A DNA stretch of 64,000 nt from Pseudaeromonas sp963677375 (lineage in GTDB: Bacteria; Pseudomonadota; Gammaproteobacteria; Enterobacterales; Aeromonadaceae). The notes below the pieces were generated by a model that worked only from the letters and a program-made list of their open reading frames with translations, was not told the DNA's origin and did not search any database. A program made the translations under genes and the position numbers. Below are positions 9,584 through 20,200 of this stretch, in pieces (position 1 is the first letter of the stretch; the number at the start of each line of letters is the position of its first letter). The stretch spans positions 124,001 to 188,000 of the forward strand of contig CAXXIF010000010.1 of NCBI GenBank assembly GCA_963677375.2, given 5' to 3'.

Positions 9584-10197
9584 TTACTCCCTCCATTTTT
9601 CGCCGCATTGGCCTGTGTTGACTTTTCGTTGTAACGATATGTTTTAGCCAACATACTCATCAACAAACCATGACCATCTTTTTCTCTCACCGTAGTAAAA
9701 CTATCGAGAATCACAATGCGAGGTAATGCTGCCACGTCAGAAGTAAACTTGCCCAGTTCGTTATAACTACCGGAGAGCTCAATTCTCATCGGTAGTTCGG
9801 TTGAGAATTCGTGTTGAATTTCAGGCTCCCAGTTGATTCGCAGAAGTTTCAAACCATTATCCATGGCGATGAAACTGATATCATCCAGCAGACCTGCAAC
9901 CTCATTTTTGTTGGGTAACTGACGCAACTGCGCCTGCAACAAGGCCTCGAGTTCTATCATCTGCTGTTTATAGGCTTCCAGATTACTGGCAAAGCCAGCT
10001 TTGATCTCAAACTGGGACTTAAGCTCCGTTTCTTTACCCCGACTACTGTCAAGTGCAGCAATGGAATCGGCGATAAAATAAATATATCCACCGACACAGA
10101 TCAAAATAAACAACAGGGCAACAACGCCGATCTTGACGGGTTTCGGCCATACACCGACATCCTGAAAATCTAATTCATTCAAGTCTTGCAGGTTCAT
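9580..10197 (-). CDS. pilO: Type IV pilus inner-membrane protein PilO
   Basis: Forms a heterodimer with PilN that links the cytoplasmic PilM to the PilP-PilQ complex across the periplasm. A short cytoplasmic tail is followed by one membrane helix at about residues 24-45, then a coiled coil rich in Glu, Gln and Leu (about 55-95), and then a ferredoxin-like periplasmic domain. The family motif ELSGSYNELGKF is visible. It overlaps both pilP and pilN by four bases, which indicates tight translational coupling. Confidence 0.95.
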   Translation of the reverse strand: MNLQDLNELDFQDVGVWPKPVKIGVVALLFILICVGGYIYFIADSIAALDSSRGKETELKSQFEIKAGFASNLEAYKQQMIELEALLQAQLRQLPNKNEVAGLLDDISFIAMDNGLKLLRINWEPEIQHEFSTELPMRIELSGSYNELGKFTSDVAALPRIVILDSFTTVREKDGHGLLMSMLAKTYRYNEKSTQANAAKNGGSK

Positions 10198-10775
10198 TGC
10201 TTACTCTCCTGCGCCTTTGATTTTATTAACAAATCTTGATTCAGGATTTTGAACATCATCGAGAACTCGCTTAATGCAAGAGTCTTGTCATTCGATACGA
10301 AGATTGAACTAATACTGGTCTGTCCCAACCAGCCACTCTTATCAATCATCCGCATCATATTAGCGACACGGCTATGTGCTTCTGTTTTACCAACAACATC
10401 GACCCGACCATTACCCAACGCCAATGAATCCAGATAGACACCATTGGTTACTAACGATGGTAGATCATTGTAAAGATGCACAGCTTGGTTACGGCTTTGC
10501 TGTAACTGATCAATTAACCGCATGCGCTCGATCAAATCGCTCCGCCGCTTTTTCAATTTATTGATTTCACCGATTCGGGCATCGAGAAGAGCAATTTCAC
10601 TCTGCAAGTATTGATTCCGTTGCTCTTGATTTTCTAATGCCTGCTGAAAAACAAAATTAACCAACAAAACCAGACCCGTGGAAAAAACAGCCGCAACACC
10701 CAAAATAGCAAGAAATAAACGTTTTTGACGTTGTTTCGAAGCCTCTCGCCAAGGCAATAAATTTATATTTGACAT
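10194..10775 (-). CDS. pilN: Type IV pilus inner-membrane protein PilN
   Basis: Its conserved N-terminus, INLLPWRE (about residues 4-11), is the segment that docks into the groove of PilM. One membrane helix at about residues 22-42, a coiled coil and a ferredoxin-like periplasmic domain follow. It overlaps pilM by 13 bases and pilO by four. The 193-residue length is normal for the family. Confidence 0.95.
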   Translation of the reverse strand: MSNINLLPWREASKQRQKRLFLAILGVAAVFSTGLVLLVNFVFQQALENQEQRNQYLQSEIALLDARIGEINKLKKRRSDLIERMRLIDQLQQSRNQAVHLYNDLPSLVTNGVYLDSLALGNGRVDVVGKTEAHSRVANMMRMIDKSGWLGQTSISSIFVSNDKTLALSEFSMMFKILNQDLLIKSKAQESKQ

Positions 10776-11830
10776 GGTGCAAAGCTCCGCAATGCCAATC
10801 CAAGTGCCGTCATATACTTAGCACCATGTTTGACAAACTCACTCCGATGCTTGGGGCTGACACTAAATGGATCTGGGTGTTTAACCTCAATCTGTAATTC
10901 CATCGCCAACTGTTCCACCAAGCCAGGAATCAGACTCCCGCCACCCGAGAGGATCAACATATCAACCTCTCGATGCCCAGATGAGCTACAAAACAGTTGT
11001 ATGTTTCGCCGAACTTGCTGCACTAGAAGGGTGATATAGGGGGCGAGAACATCCATGTCGGCATCAGCTGGCAGACGACTTTGTACTTTTGTTCGTTCAG
11101 CTTCATCTTGTGGAAGGTTATAAAACGAAGCGATTGACTGTGTGAAGTTATCCCCGCCAAAACTTTGAAGACGTGAATAAATAATCTCACTGTTTACCAT
11201 GACACCAAATGTCAATGACACGGCCCCGATATCAACGAGAGCACAAACAGCTTGTGATTTTTCAGTTGCCAGTTCAGGTAACAGCGCCACGACTGAACGC
11301 CCTAAAGCATGGAGTCCGACATCAACCACCTTCACCTGCAGACCTGAGTCCTGAAGCGTCGTCACGCGGCTGGTAATACTGTCCGTCCGGGCGGCACTAA
11401 CAAGCACATCATTTCGAGTTGGGTCGCTCAAGTTTGGACCCAGAACTTCAAAATCCAGACTAATTTCATCGAGAGGAAACGGGATCAGCTGCTCGGCCTC
11501 CATCTCGATATGGTTCTCGAGTTCCGACTCAGTCATCTTGTTATCAACCTGAGTCACCTTGGTAATAACATTTGAACCCGAGACTGCCGTCGCAGCAAAA
11601 CGCAGACGACTGGGCAGCAGCTTGACGAGTTGCTTTACCGATTGAGAGATTTTCTCAACATCTTGCATTTGATAGTCAACCAGGCTGCCCTTGGGAGTCA
11701 GGACTTCTACGCAAGCATCGATCTGGAACCGACCCGGTTTACCAGAGATCACCACGGCTTTGATGGTCTGGCTACCAAAGTCAATCCCAATCATGGGAAA
11801 CAGACTACCTTGATTTGTTAAACCAAACAT
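10763..11830 (-). CDS. pilM: Type IV pilus actin-like ATPase PilM
   Basis: Cytoplasmic actin-fold protein that recruits PilN and completes the inner part of the pilus machine. The phosphate-1 loop is seen as IGIDFGSQTIKAV at the N-terminus. Later nucleotide-binding segments appear as ALVDIGAVSLTFGV and LILSGGGSLIPG. It is the first gene of the pilMNOPQ operon. It is divergent from mrcA, a pairing also found in many other gammaproteobacteria. The operon promoter must lie in the 171-base gap at 11831-12001. Confidence 0.95.
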   Translation of the reverse strand: MFGLTNQGSLFPMIGIDFGSQTIKAVVISGKPGRFQIDACVEVLTPKGSLVDYQMQDVEKISQSVKQLVKLLPSRLRFAATAVSGSNVITKVTQVDNKMTESELENHIEMEAEQLIPFPLDEISLDFEVLGPNLSDPTRNDVLVSAARTDSITSRVTTLQDSGLQVKVVDVGLHALGRSVVALLPELATEKSQAVCALVDIGAVSLTFGVMVNSEIIYSRLQSFGGDNFTQSIASFYNLPQDEAERTKVQSRLPADADMDVLAPYITLLVQQVRRNIQLFCSSSGHREVDMLILSGGGSLIPGLVEQLAMELQIEVKHPDPFSVSPKHRSEFVKHGAKYMTALGLALRSFAPCQI

Positions 11831-12001
11831 AAATGCATCCGTGCGGTTAGGGGCAATAGAATAATATTTTGTGCGCTAATCCTATACAGAGCCAAGGCTC
11901 AGCACTACAGGAGTGTAGCAACCAAAACGCTCGAATTTGAACTAGTTAACAAATATACTGCAACGCAGTTCACGCGCTTCTCTCAAATTGGATGATTCAA
12001 C

Positions 12002-14506
12002 ATGCTCAAATGGCTTAAACGCCTGTTTTGGCTAGGCCTGTTTTTCGCAGTCATTGGTATAGCAACTATTTCAGCGTTTTACTTTACGCTGGAGAGCAGC
12101 CTGCCTGATGTAACAAGTCTACGCGAAGCCTCACTTGAAACGCCAATGCGGATTTACAGTTCTGATGATGCACTGATCGCAGAATATGGCGAAATGCGCA
12201 GAATTCCGCTCAAAATCAGCGAAATCCCTCAACCTCTGGTGGATGCCTTCCTAGCAATTGAGGATTCGCGATTCTATGAACACCCTGGCATAGACCCCAT
12301 TGGCATCATGCGAGCCGGCTTCGTTTGGTTGACCACAGGGCAAATGCGCCAGGGAGCCAGCACCATTACCCAGCAGGTTGCTCGTAACTTCTTTTTAAGC
12401 CGGGAAAAAACCATCCTGCGGAAGGTGAAAGAGGTTTTCCTAGCTTGGCATATTGAGAAAGAGCTGAGTAAAGATGAAATACTTGAGTTGTATCTCAATA
12501 AAATAATGCTGGGGTACCGGGCATTCGGCGTTGGTGCTGCGGCGCAAGTTTATTATGGTAAGCGAGTGGATCAATTAACATTGGGTGAAATGGCGGTTAT
12601 TGCCGGCTTACCCAAAGCACCCTCCTTACTGAATCCGATCCGCTCTCCTCAACGAGCCCAAGCACGCCGTAACGTAGTTCTGATGCGCATGCTGGAGTTG
12701 GGTAAAATCACTCGTGAACAGTACGACACCGCCAAAAGTGAACCGATTGCCACCCGCTACCATGGGGCTGATATCATGCTCAATGCAGCGTATATCGGAG
12801 AAATGGCGCGCAAATATATGGTGGATAAATACGGGGATGATGCTTACACCAAGGGGTTCAACGTCTATACCACAGTATCCGCCAAGCGCCAGAAAGCAGC
12901 CGATGACGCCGTGTTTCAGGAGCTACTCAATTATGACATTCGCCATGGCTATCGCGGTGCAGAGAAGCGATTGTGGCAGGCTCAGGAACCGGCCTGGAAC
13001 AGTGACAAAATATATGAATATCTAACCGATGTTCCAAGCAGTGATCCTTTTGAACCCGCGGTAGTGACCCGAATTCGTGATAAACAGGTTGATGTGGTGA
13101 TCAAAGGCGGGCTCGAAGGCACCATCAATTGGGATGGTATGAAATGGGCTCGTAGCTTCATTACTGATGATCGTCAGGGAGCTGCACCTCGTCGTGCAGC
13201 AGATATAGTGCATGTCGGCGATCAGATTTGGGTCTGGCCGGTCGATGACACCCAGCTTCGTCTCGCACAGATCCCGGATGTCAATGCTGCCTTTGTCGCG
13301 CTCAATCCACAAAATGGTGCTATCGAAGCCCTGGTCGGTGGGTTCAGTTTTGAATTGAGCAAGTTTAACCGGGTAGATCAGGCAAGACGCCAGGCCGGTT
13401 CCAATATCAAGCCCTTTATCTACTCTGCTGCATTCAACAGTGGATTCACTCTCGCCTCGCTGGTGAATGATGCCCCGATTAACCAGTGGGATACTGGCAG
13501 CGGTTCGGTATGGAGCCCTAAGAACTCCCCCCCTGTCTACGATGGTCCTATTACCTTGCGTGAGGCCCTGGCCCGCTCTAAAAATGTGGTCTCGGTGCGC
13601 CTGCTACGCAGCATAGGTATTGGAAAACTCATGGAACATTTGCGACTGTTCGGTTTTGATGTCAAGCCAGAACAACGCAATGAAGCCTTGGCCCTGGGTG
13701 CTATCGAAGTCTCACCCCTCGAGATAGCGACCGGTTATGCCGCTATTGCCAATGGTGGTTTCAAGGTCACGCCCTTCTTTATCTCCCGCATTGAAGATGC
13801 TCAGGGGAATAAGTTATTTGAAGCCACGCCTGCCAGTGCATGCAGTAGCTGTGACGATCAAACAACAACTGTCGGTCTCAGATTACCGACCAGTGGAGCA
13901 CAGAGCAGCGGTGAAACTCCGGTCGAGAATGCTATTCCAGGTGCCCAGACAGCCCCCCAGATCATCAGTCATGCCAACTCATTCCTAGTTTCCGAAGCTA
14001 TGCACAGCGCAATTTTTGGCGGCAAGGATCGCGGGATGAATGCGGGCTGGCTGGGTACGGGTTGGCGAGCAGCCAAGGCGTTGGGGCGAAATGATCTTTC
14101 CGGTAAAACCGGTACCACCAATGAAGCTAAGGATGCCTGGTTCTCAGGTTTTAACAGCCAAATTGTTGCCTCGGTGTGGGTTGGTTTTGATGACCATAGA
14201 CGTAAGTTGGGGCGCTCGATTGCAGGGAATGAGTTTGGCGCTAGTGCGGCACAGCCCATCTGGATTGATTTCATGAAGGTAGCCCTCGCAGGCATGCCCG
14301 AGTCCCCCATACCTCAGCCCAGCGATGTCACCAGTGTCCGGATCGATAATATTTCTGGCCTGCTCAGCAGCCGGGAGGATGGTTCCAGCCGTAATGAGTT
14401 CTTTCAACGGGGTACCGAACCAACGCTAGCGAACCCCGGCAATGCAACCTTGTTTGGTGAGGGTGAACCCGCAGCCCCCGGTACCAGTACGGAAGATATT
14501 TTCTAG
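12002..14506 (+). CDS. mrcA: Penicillin-binding protein 1A
   Basis: Bifunctional peptidoglycan synthase of the inner membrane. After one membrane helix (about residues 8-28) comes the glycosyltransferase family 51 domain with EDSRFYEHPGID, whose Glu is catalytic, and GASTITQQVARN. A middle OB-like domain follows. The transpeptidase domain has the serine motif SNIK, the second motif SKN and the third motif KTG (SGKTGTTNEAKDAWF). The 834 residues fit class A PBP1a. The Shine-Dalgarno sequence is weak. It is divergent from pilM. Confidence 0.96.
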   Translation: MLKWLKRLFWLGLFFAVIGIATISAFYFTLESSLPDVTSLREASLETPMRIYSSDDALIAEYGEMRRIPLKISEIPQPLVDAFLAIEDSRFYEHPGIDPIGIMRAGFVWLTTGQMRQGASTITQQVARNFFLSREKTILRKVKEVFLAWHIEKELSKDEILELYLNKIMLGYRAFGVGAAAQVYYGKRVDQLTLGEMAVIAGLPKAPSLLNPIRSPQRAQARRNVVLMRMLELGKITREQYDTAKSEPIATRYHGADIMLNAAYIGEMARKYMVDKYGDDAYTKGFNVYTTVSAKRQKAADDAVFQELLNYDIRHGYRGAEKRLWQAQEPAWNSDKIYEYLTDVPSSDPFEPAVVTRIRDKQVDVVIKGGLEGTINWDGMKWARSFITDDRQGAAPRRAADIVHVGDQIWVWPVDDTQLRLAQIPDVNAAFVALNPQNGAIEALVGGFSFELSKFNRVDQARRQAGSNIKPFIYSAAFNSGFTLASLVNDAPINQWDTGSGSVWSPKNSPPVYDGPITLREALARSKNVVSVRLLRSIGIGKLMEHLRLFGFDVKPEQRNEALALGAIEVSPLEIATGYAAIANGGFKVTPFFISRIEDAQGNKLFEATPASACSSCDDQTTTVGLRLPTSGAQSSGETPVENAIPGAQTAPQIISHANSFLVSEAMHSAIFGGKDRGMNAGWLGTGWRAAKALGRNDLSGKTGTTNEAKDAWFSGFNSQIVASVWVGFDDHRRKLGRSIAGNEFGASAAQPIWIDFMKVALAGMPESPIPQPSDVTSVRIDNISGLLSSREDGSSRNEFFQRGTEPTLANPGNATLFGEGEPAAPGTSTEDIF

Positions 14507-14535
14507 CGTGTCTAATCCCTAGCCCCATGAACAAC

Positions 14536-14576
14536 AGGCTCTTTTATTTCCAGCCGGGAGATAAAAGAGCCTTTAA
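14536..14576 (+). terminator. Hairpin downstream of mrcA
   Basis: A 12-base inverted repeat (AGGCTCTTTTAT with its complement) around a 13-base loop lies 30 bases after mrcA. The following T run is short. The rest of the 14507-14768 gap shows no gene; a promoter for the yfa-type operon is expected there but was not pinned down. Confidence 0.65.
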
Positions 14577-14768
14577 GGGGGCTAACACCTACTGCGCAAT
14601 GACCACCCCCCCCCACGAGCAACTCGATACCTTTCTTGTCTACATCTTGCCTGTAGCTCGGCTATAGGGCACCATATGAGCCATCTTATCGACCTCAATG
14701 CAGACACAGAATACTGACTCGTCTGACTTGATTATGATCCCGACCACTGTGCTGTGGAATTGCTTGTC

Positions 14769-16610
14769 ATGACGTCATCAAAATCTGCTAAATGGTTATG
14801 CGCTTCTCTACTCGGCATCTCGCTGTTAGGTGTTGCGGGTATCGTTGATCTGCGCTACCGATCGACCCCTTCATCTGACAGTTCAGCGTTAGTCTTGTCC
14901 AATACTCTGGTTCCCATTGATTTCAATCATCCAGACGCCCTGATCCTGAGCGAGCAACTGTCCCGCTTGCCCCGGGATATCCTCAAGATCCCATTGCTCA
15001 AGGCCACCCTGACTGAAGAGTTCGCTTTTTACTATGAAGCACATGAGAGCCGACTCTCCATCATGGGCACTCTTCGACGACTCGCCTACGAGCACGATTT
15101 GAACCTCACCGATGCACTGGTCCAGCAAGTTCTGGACTCACCAGCCGAGCTGGCACTCTGGCGTGGTACGGATGGCAAACTCGATTACTGGATGTTATCA
15201 CTGGAGCAAAATCTGGTAACCCGCACGCTTAAAACCCTGGCCAAGATCGCCCTGAACGATAGCCAGCTCAGTAAGATTGGTGAGGTTCAGGTCGATGGTG
15301 AAACCGAACCCTTGTTGCAGTTAGCCTATGGTTATCAACGCCATCTGGTGCTTGCATCCCATGGTTCCCGTTTGATCATTCTCTCGGATGCCGGCATGTT
15401 GTTGGGCTATGACGAGAAAAAATCAGCTCCAGCTCCCAGTGCCGATGCTGAAGCTACTGAAGCTACTGAAGCTACTGAAGCTACTGAAGCTACTGAAGCT
15501 ACTGAAGCTACTGAAGCTACTGAAGCTACTGAAACAGCATCCCAGCCTGAATATCAAGAACTCCATCTGCTGAACTCCCAATTAGCACATCTGAGTGCGG
15601 CACTAGGCTCGAAACAGGATCAGCAACTCGCGACTCGCCACCAACTTCTGCTGCCCGATCAGATAAAGGGCCATAGTCTGGTGATTAGCACCCATTTTCT
15701 CTCCTTTGGCTATCAACGATTCTTCCCTTCCCTGCAAGCAATCCGCTTCGATTTCGACGGTCAAAGCTGGAATAGCCAATTGCTTGTCGATGAAAGCCGA
15801 CAACCCCATGGCTGGAAAAACCAAACCTTATGGCAAGCGGCCCCTACAGCACCAGCCTCCTGTAGCAGCCTGCCGCTCGACTGGAAGTCAGGCCGGAAAT
15901 TAGCACAACGGTTGAATCCAGAAGATCCGGCCCTCGGTGCAGCGTTTGATAACCTGCAATCGCCATTGGCGGTCTGCTGGTATGGTAAATCGCGGCTCAG
16001 TACCCCGCTATTTATCGCCAGATTCAGCGATGACATCACGGCGAAAAAATTCGCTGAGCCTCTGGGCCAACTGTTCACGAACATCATAGGGGCTAGAGAA
16101 TACGTACGTGGCGAACGATTCCAGGTTGAAGAAGAGGATAGCGAAAACGCTCACTACTGGAGCCGAGTGGTCAGTGCCCGCTATGGCAGCAAGCTGGCGG
16201 CCAAAGAGTCCTTCAAAGATGAGCTGTCAGCGGCACGCTATTTCCCGGTCAAATTGGCGATCTCCGGCCCCTATCTGTTTTTTTCACCCGATGGCAACCT
16301 AGTTGAACAGGCCATCCAAGTGCAGCAAAAACGCTATCCAGCCCTCGCCGATGGGATGAACAATGCCGATGAAGTTGTGGCCTACCTGACGCCGTCATCT
16401 CTGGCCGCCCTGTTGGAACGGGAGATGTATGCCAGCCTGCCCGGACAACTGGAACCCCTGTTCCGCAACGCAGCAAAACAGTACCTGGCCCCTCGACTCA
16501 AGACGCTAGCCGCCTATCCACCCATAACGCTCAGGCGCAGCGAGCCATTGGTGGGATTAGCATCGGGCAGGCAATGGCAACCCCTGGATTGGCAGTTTGC
16601 CACGCCATGA
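14769..16610 (+). CDS. yfaA: YfaA-like DUF2138 protein
   Basis: First gene of a five-gene operon equivalent to yfaA-yfaT-yfaS-yfaQ-yfaP of enteric bacteria; its biochemical function is unknown. The start at 14769 gives an N-terminal membrane or signal segment (about residues 5-26), so most of the protein is probably periplasmic. Assignment to DUF2138 rests on operon position, length (about 613 residues) and general sequence character rather than on a catalytic motif. It contains nine perfect Glu-Ala-Thr repeats at about residues 228-254, coded by a 9-base tandem repeat. The stop overlaps the next start as ATGA. Confidence 0.8.
   Translation: MTSSKSAKWLCASLLGISLLGVAGIVDLRYRSTPSSDSSALVLSNTLVPIDFNHPDALILSEQLSRLPRDILKIPLLKATLTEEFAFYYEAHESRLSIMGTLRRLAYEHDLNLTDALVQQVLDSPAELALWRGTDGKLDYWMLSLEQNLVTRTLKTLAKIALNDSQLSKIGEVQVDGETEPLLQLAYGYQRHLVLASHGSRLIILSDAGMLLGYDEKKSAPAPSADAEATEATEATEATEATEATEATEATEATETASQPEYQELHLLNSQLAHLSAALGSKQDQQLATRHQLLLPDQIKGHSLVISTHFLSFGYQRFFPSLQAIRFDFDGQSWNSQLLVDESRQPHGWKNQTLWQAAPTAPASCSSLPLDWKSGRKLAQRLNPEDPALGAAFDNLQSPLAVCWYGKSRLSTPLFIARFSDDITAKKFAEPLGQLFTNIIGAREYVRGERFQVEEEDSENAHYWSRVVSARYGSKLAAKESFKDELSAARYFPVKLAISGPYLFFSPDGNLVEQAIQVQQKRYPALADGMNNADEVVAYLTPSSLAALLEREMYASLPGQLEPLFRNAAKQYLAPRLKTLAAYPPITLRRSEPLVGLASGRQWQPLDWQFATP
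15450..15530 (+). repeat. Nine-copy 9-bp tandem repeat inside yfaA-like gene
   Basis: Nine identical head-to-tail copies of GAAGCTACT code for Glu-Ala-Thr. Because the unit is three codons long, gain or loss of copies would change linker length without shifting the frame. Confidence 0.95.
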
Positions 16611-17254
16611 AATGGAGCTGGCTGCTGCTCGCACTGCTCCTGAGCCAGCCGCTACTGGCGTTGGAGGGACTGTCGACGGACCCGGCACCGAGCCAGCTGA
16701 ATGCCGCGCAATCGCAACGCTTTCGCGCCTGGTTTACTCGGATTATCGATGAACAGGTTCGACGTCCCTCCCCGCGTTGGGTGCATCGGGATTGTGCCGG
16801 CCTCATCCGCTACGCCGTGGCCGAAGCATTGACGGACCATGATGAAAAATGGCAACGCGCCAACGGCATGAGCGTCGACACACTGCCGCCACCGTTGAAC
16901 TTGAGCCCGGAACAGCAGGCACTCCGTTTCAACTGGCGCGATATTGATGGACAGAACAAGGCATTTGTTACGGCTCTGGCCCTGATCCAGGGCAATAGTC
17001 AGTTTGTAGGAAAAGAGATCAATCAGGCACAACCCGGTGATTTACTGTTTTTCGATCAAGGGGATGAACAACACCTGATGGTCTGGATGGGGCAGTACAT
17101 CGCCTATCACACAGGTACAGTCACGCCGCACGATAACGGTTTGCGTGCGGTAACCGTTCAACAGCTCATTCAATGGAAGGACTCCCGGTGGCGACCCATT
17201 GGCAACAACCCAAATTTTATCGGCTTCTATCGTCTGGGCTTTTTATCACCCTAG
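16607..17254 (+). CDS. yfaT: YfaT-like DUF1175 protein, NlpC/P60-like
   Basis: Second gene of the yfa-type operon, coupled to the first by an ATGA overlap. The start at 16607 gives a clear signal peptide (MKWSWLLLALLLSQPLLA), so the protein is exported. Two segments resemble NlpC/P60-type cysteine peptidases. One is HRDCAGLIRYAV, with the candidate nucleophile Cys63. The other is PGDLLFFD followed by a His at about residue 156 in QHLMVWMG. The family is known only as DUF1175, so a peptidoglycan hydrolase or amidase role is my inference. Its 3' end overlaps the alpha-2-macroglobulin gene by about 67 bases. Confidence 0.82.
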   Translation: MKWSWLLLALLLSQPLLALEGLSTDPAPSQLNAAQSQRFRAWFTRIIDEQVRRPSPRWVHRDCAGLIRYAVAEALTDHDEKWQRANGMSVDTLPPPLNLSPEQQALRFNWRDIDGQNKAFVTALALIQGNSQFVGKEINQAQPGDLLFFDQGDEQHLMVWMGQYIAYHTGTVTPHDNGLRAVTVQQLIQWKDSRWRPIGNNPNFIGFYRLGFLSP

Positions 17255-20200
17255 TCGGTCTGCTTTCGACCGCACTGGTTCTGGCGGATGAGACTAATCC
17301 GACTCCAGATGAGCAGCGTGAGCAACTGGCTCAGAGCAAAAGCACCCTGCAGCCGGTGCCGACCAGCAACTACAGTCCACTCCAAGGCTCGACCTTCTAT
17401 CTGCTGAGTGATACCAGCTATGGCAGCGATGAACCGGCACTGGTCAGACTCGAAGCTAACGCGCGCGAGCAATATTATCTGGAGCAGTATGGTGGTGCGG
17501 ATGTGCGTCTATACCGGATACAGGAACCTCTCGCCTTCCTGAAAAAACAGTCCAATCTGCATCGGATCACGGTCCCTGCCCACTACCGGGGAGAAGGTTC
17601 GGCCAACACCCTGAGTTACCTCTGGGACTCCTGGTACAAGAGCAGCCGCCGCTCCTGGCAACGATTGCTGTCAGCCGATAGCCGCAAGAGTGCGACCGAG
17701 TTGGCGCCCGAATTTAGCACCAGCGCCCATATCACGGCCCCCACGCGCTATGAAAACCCCAATCGTTTTGCACCAATTCCGGAGCTGCCGCTGGTCGCCC
17801 AGTTCCGCTATCCCCTGTGGCAGGCCAAGGGCATAGAGCCACCCAAAGGCGTCAAGCTCGAGGGCAGCAGCAGCGAGTTTATCGCCCCCAAACCGGGCAA
17901 TGTGATGATCCCTCTGGGTCCCCAGAAACCTGGGCTGTATCTGGTTGAGGCCATCATAGGTTCCCACCGAGCCACCACTTTGCTATTCGTTTCAAACAGT
18001 ATTCTGATCACTAAAAATGCGGGTCATCAGTTATTAGCCTGGAGTGTCAACCGTCACGACGGTGCCCCCATGCCCGATAATCAACTCACCTGGAGTGATG
18101 GCACCGGCATTCTGCAGAGCCAGACCAGTGACGCCAAAGGGGTGGGGTTATTTGACCATGTCAGTCCCGAGCACAGCTATCTGCTGGCCCTCGACCATGA
18201 GGGTGGGCTGACCATCGCCGAGAACTTCTACTACGACAGCGAGATCTATAACACCAAACTCTACGCCGTCACCGATCGCCCCCTCTACCGTCCCGGCGAT
18301 CAGGTGAATATGAAGTTCATCGCCCGCCACTTCACCAATGCCCGCGATTCCGAGTCGGTTGCCGATGGCCAACTGGGGGTCGAGATCCTCGATCCATCCG
18401 GCATCAACATGCTGCAACAGCAGACGAAGTGGCAGGCCAAACAAGGCGCTGATCTGGCCTTTAAGCTGCCCGACAACGCCCAGCCCGGTGGCTATGAAAT
18501 CCGCATGACACTGGGCAATGACCAATATGGTGCCGCCTTCCGGGTGGCCGAATATGTCAAACCCCATTTCGATATCCAGTTGCATCTGGATACGCCAACC
18601 CACAAGACCGGTGAGGCGATCAAAGGACAAATCCAGCTACGCTACCCGAATGGCGATCCGGTGGCCAATGCGGCCATCAGTCTGAGTCTGCGGGCCCAGC
18701 AATTGAATATGGTGGAGGGTGAACTGCAATATGCCGGACTGTTCCCCGTCAAGTTGCAGCAACAAGAGCTCAAGAGCGATGCCCAGGGTAACGCAACGCT
18801 GGATCTCCCTGCCGCCAAAGAGCCCAGCCGCTATATCATGACCCTGCTTGCCAACGACGCAGCCGCCTGGCGGGTGAAGAGCACCCGCGAGATCCTGATT
18901 GAGCGCGGTGCAACCCCCTACCGACTGGCGACCAACAGCCAATTCAGTCAGCCGGGCGAAACGGTCAGCTTCGATTGGCAGGCCGAACCGACGACCCAAG
19001 TCACCACTGCCGCCCCGGATTCACTCCCCGTCAGCTATGAGCTGGTGCGCCTGGAAGACAGATCCCGACAACAGGGCGTTCTCGTGGCAGGCAGCAGTAG
19101 CCTGGATCTGCCGTTGACCGAGTCCGGCTCCTATACTCTGTCGTTGCGAGATGGTGCTGGCAACCTGCTGGCAGCCACTAATCACTGGGTTTCCGGGGAT
19201 GGCATGAAGACGGCCCCCGGAGTGATCGAGGTGCGATTCGATCAACCTCGTTATCAGGCCGGTGATACCGCACAAGCGTTGATTACCTTTCCCGAGCCCG
19301 TCACCGAAGCCTTGTTGACGCTGGAACGGGACAAGATCGAGCATCACGCTCTGCTGACTCGTGGTGATAACTGGTTCACCGCCAAGCAGCTCACCCCCAG
19401 TCAGTGGCGAGTCAGCATCCCGGTGACTCCGGAGCTTGCCCCTAATGTCACCTTCTCGGTGCTATATGCCAAGCAGGGCGAGTACCGGTTCCGCAACGCC
19501 GGCCTGCTGGTGGCGCAACCTAAGGTCGAGGTGCAGATCAGTAGTGACAAACCCAGCTATAAACCCGGTGAAAAAGTCGAACTGGAACTGAGCAGTCAGC
19601 TGGCAGGTCAACCCGCTCCGGCGCAACTGGTGGTGAGCGTCGTGGATGAAATGGTCTACCTGCTGCAACCCGAGTTGGCTCCGGATATTCATGACTTTTT
19701 CTATCATCCGCGGCGTAACAATGTGCGCACCACCTCCAGCCTGAATTTCATTACCTACGACATGTCTCTGCCCTATGAGGGCAAGGCCAGTGGCGAGCGC
19801 CGTTTCAACGAGCGAGGCGTCAAGGTTCTGGAGCGCCCGCGACGCGAAGAGAAAGATACGGCCTTGTGGGCTCCGAATCTGCAGACCGATGCCCATGGCA
19901 AAGCCCATTTGAGCTTCATCATGCCGGACTCCCTGACGCGCTGGCGCATCACGGTGCGAGCCGTCACCGCTCACGGCGAGGTCGGCCAGAAGCTGCAGTA
20001 TGTTCGCTCCGAACAGCCCTTCTATCTGAAATGGACGGGGCCGCAGCAGTTCCGCAGGGGCGATGAGCCCAGTGTCGAGCTGGTCGCTTTCAACAACAGC
20101 GCTCAAGAAGCCAAGGCCGAGGTCACCCTCAGCGGTCTGGCCGAGCCTCAGACCCACGCCATGACGCTGGCCCCCGGCGCCAACTATCTGCTGTTGCCGC

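Noticed and set aside
15388..15573. Leu-Lys-Leu repeat peptide in another frame
   Set aside because: It is only an out-of-frame reading of the Glu-Ala-Thr repeat.
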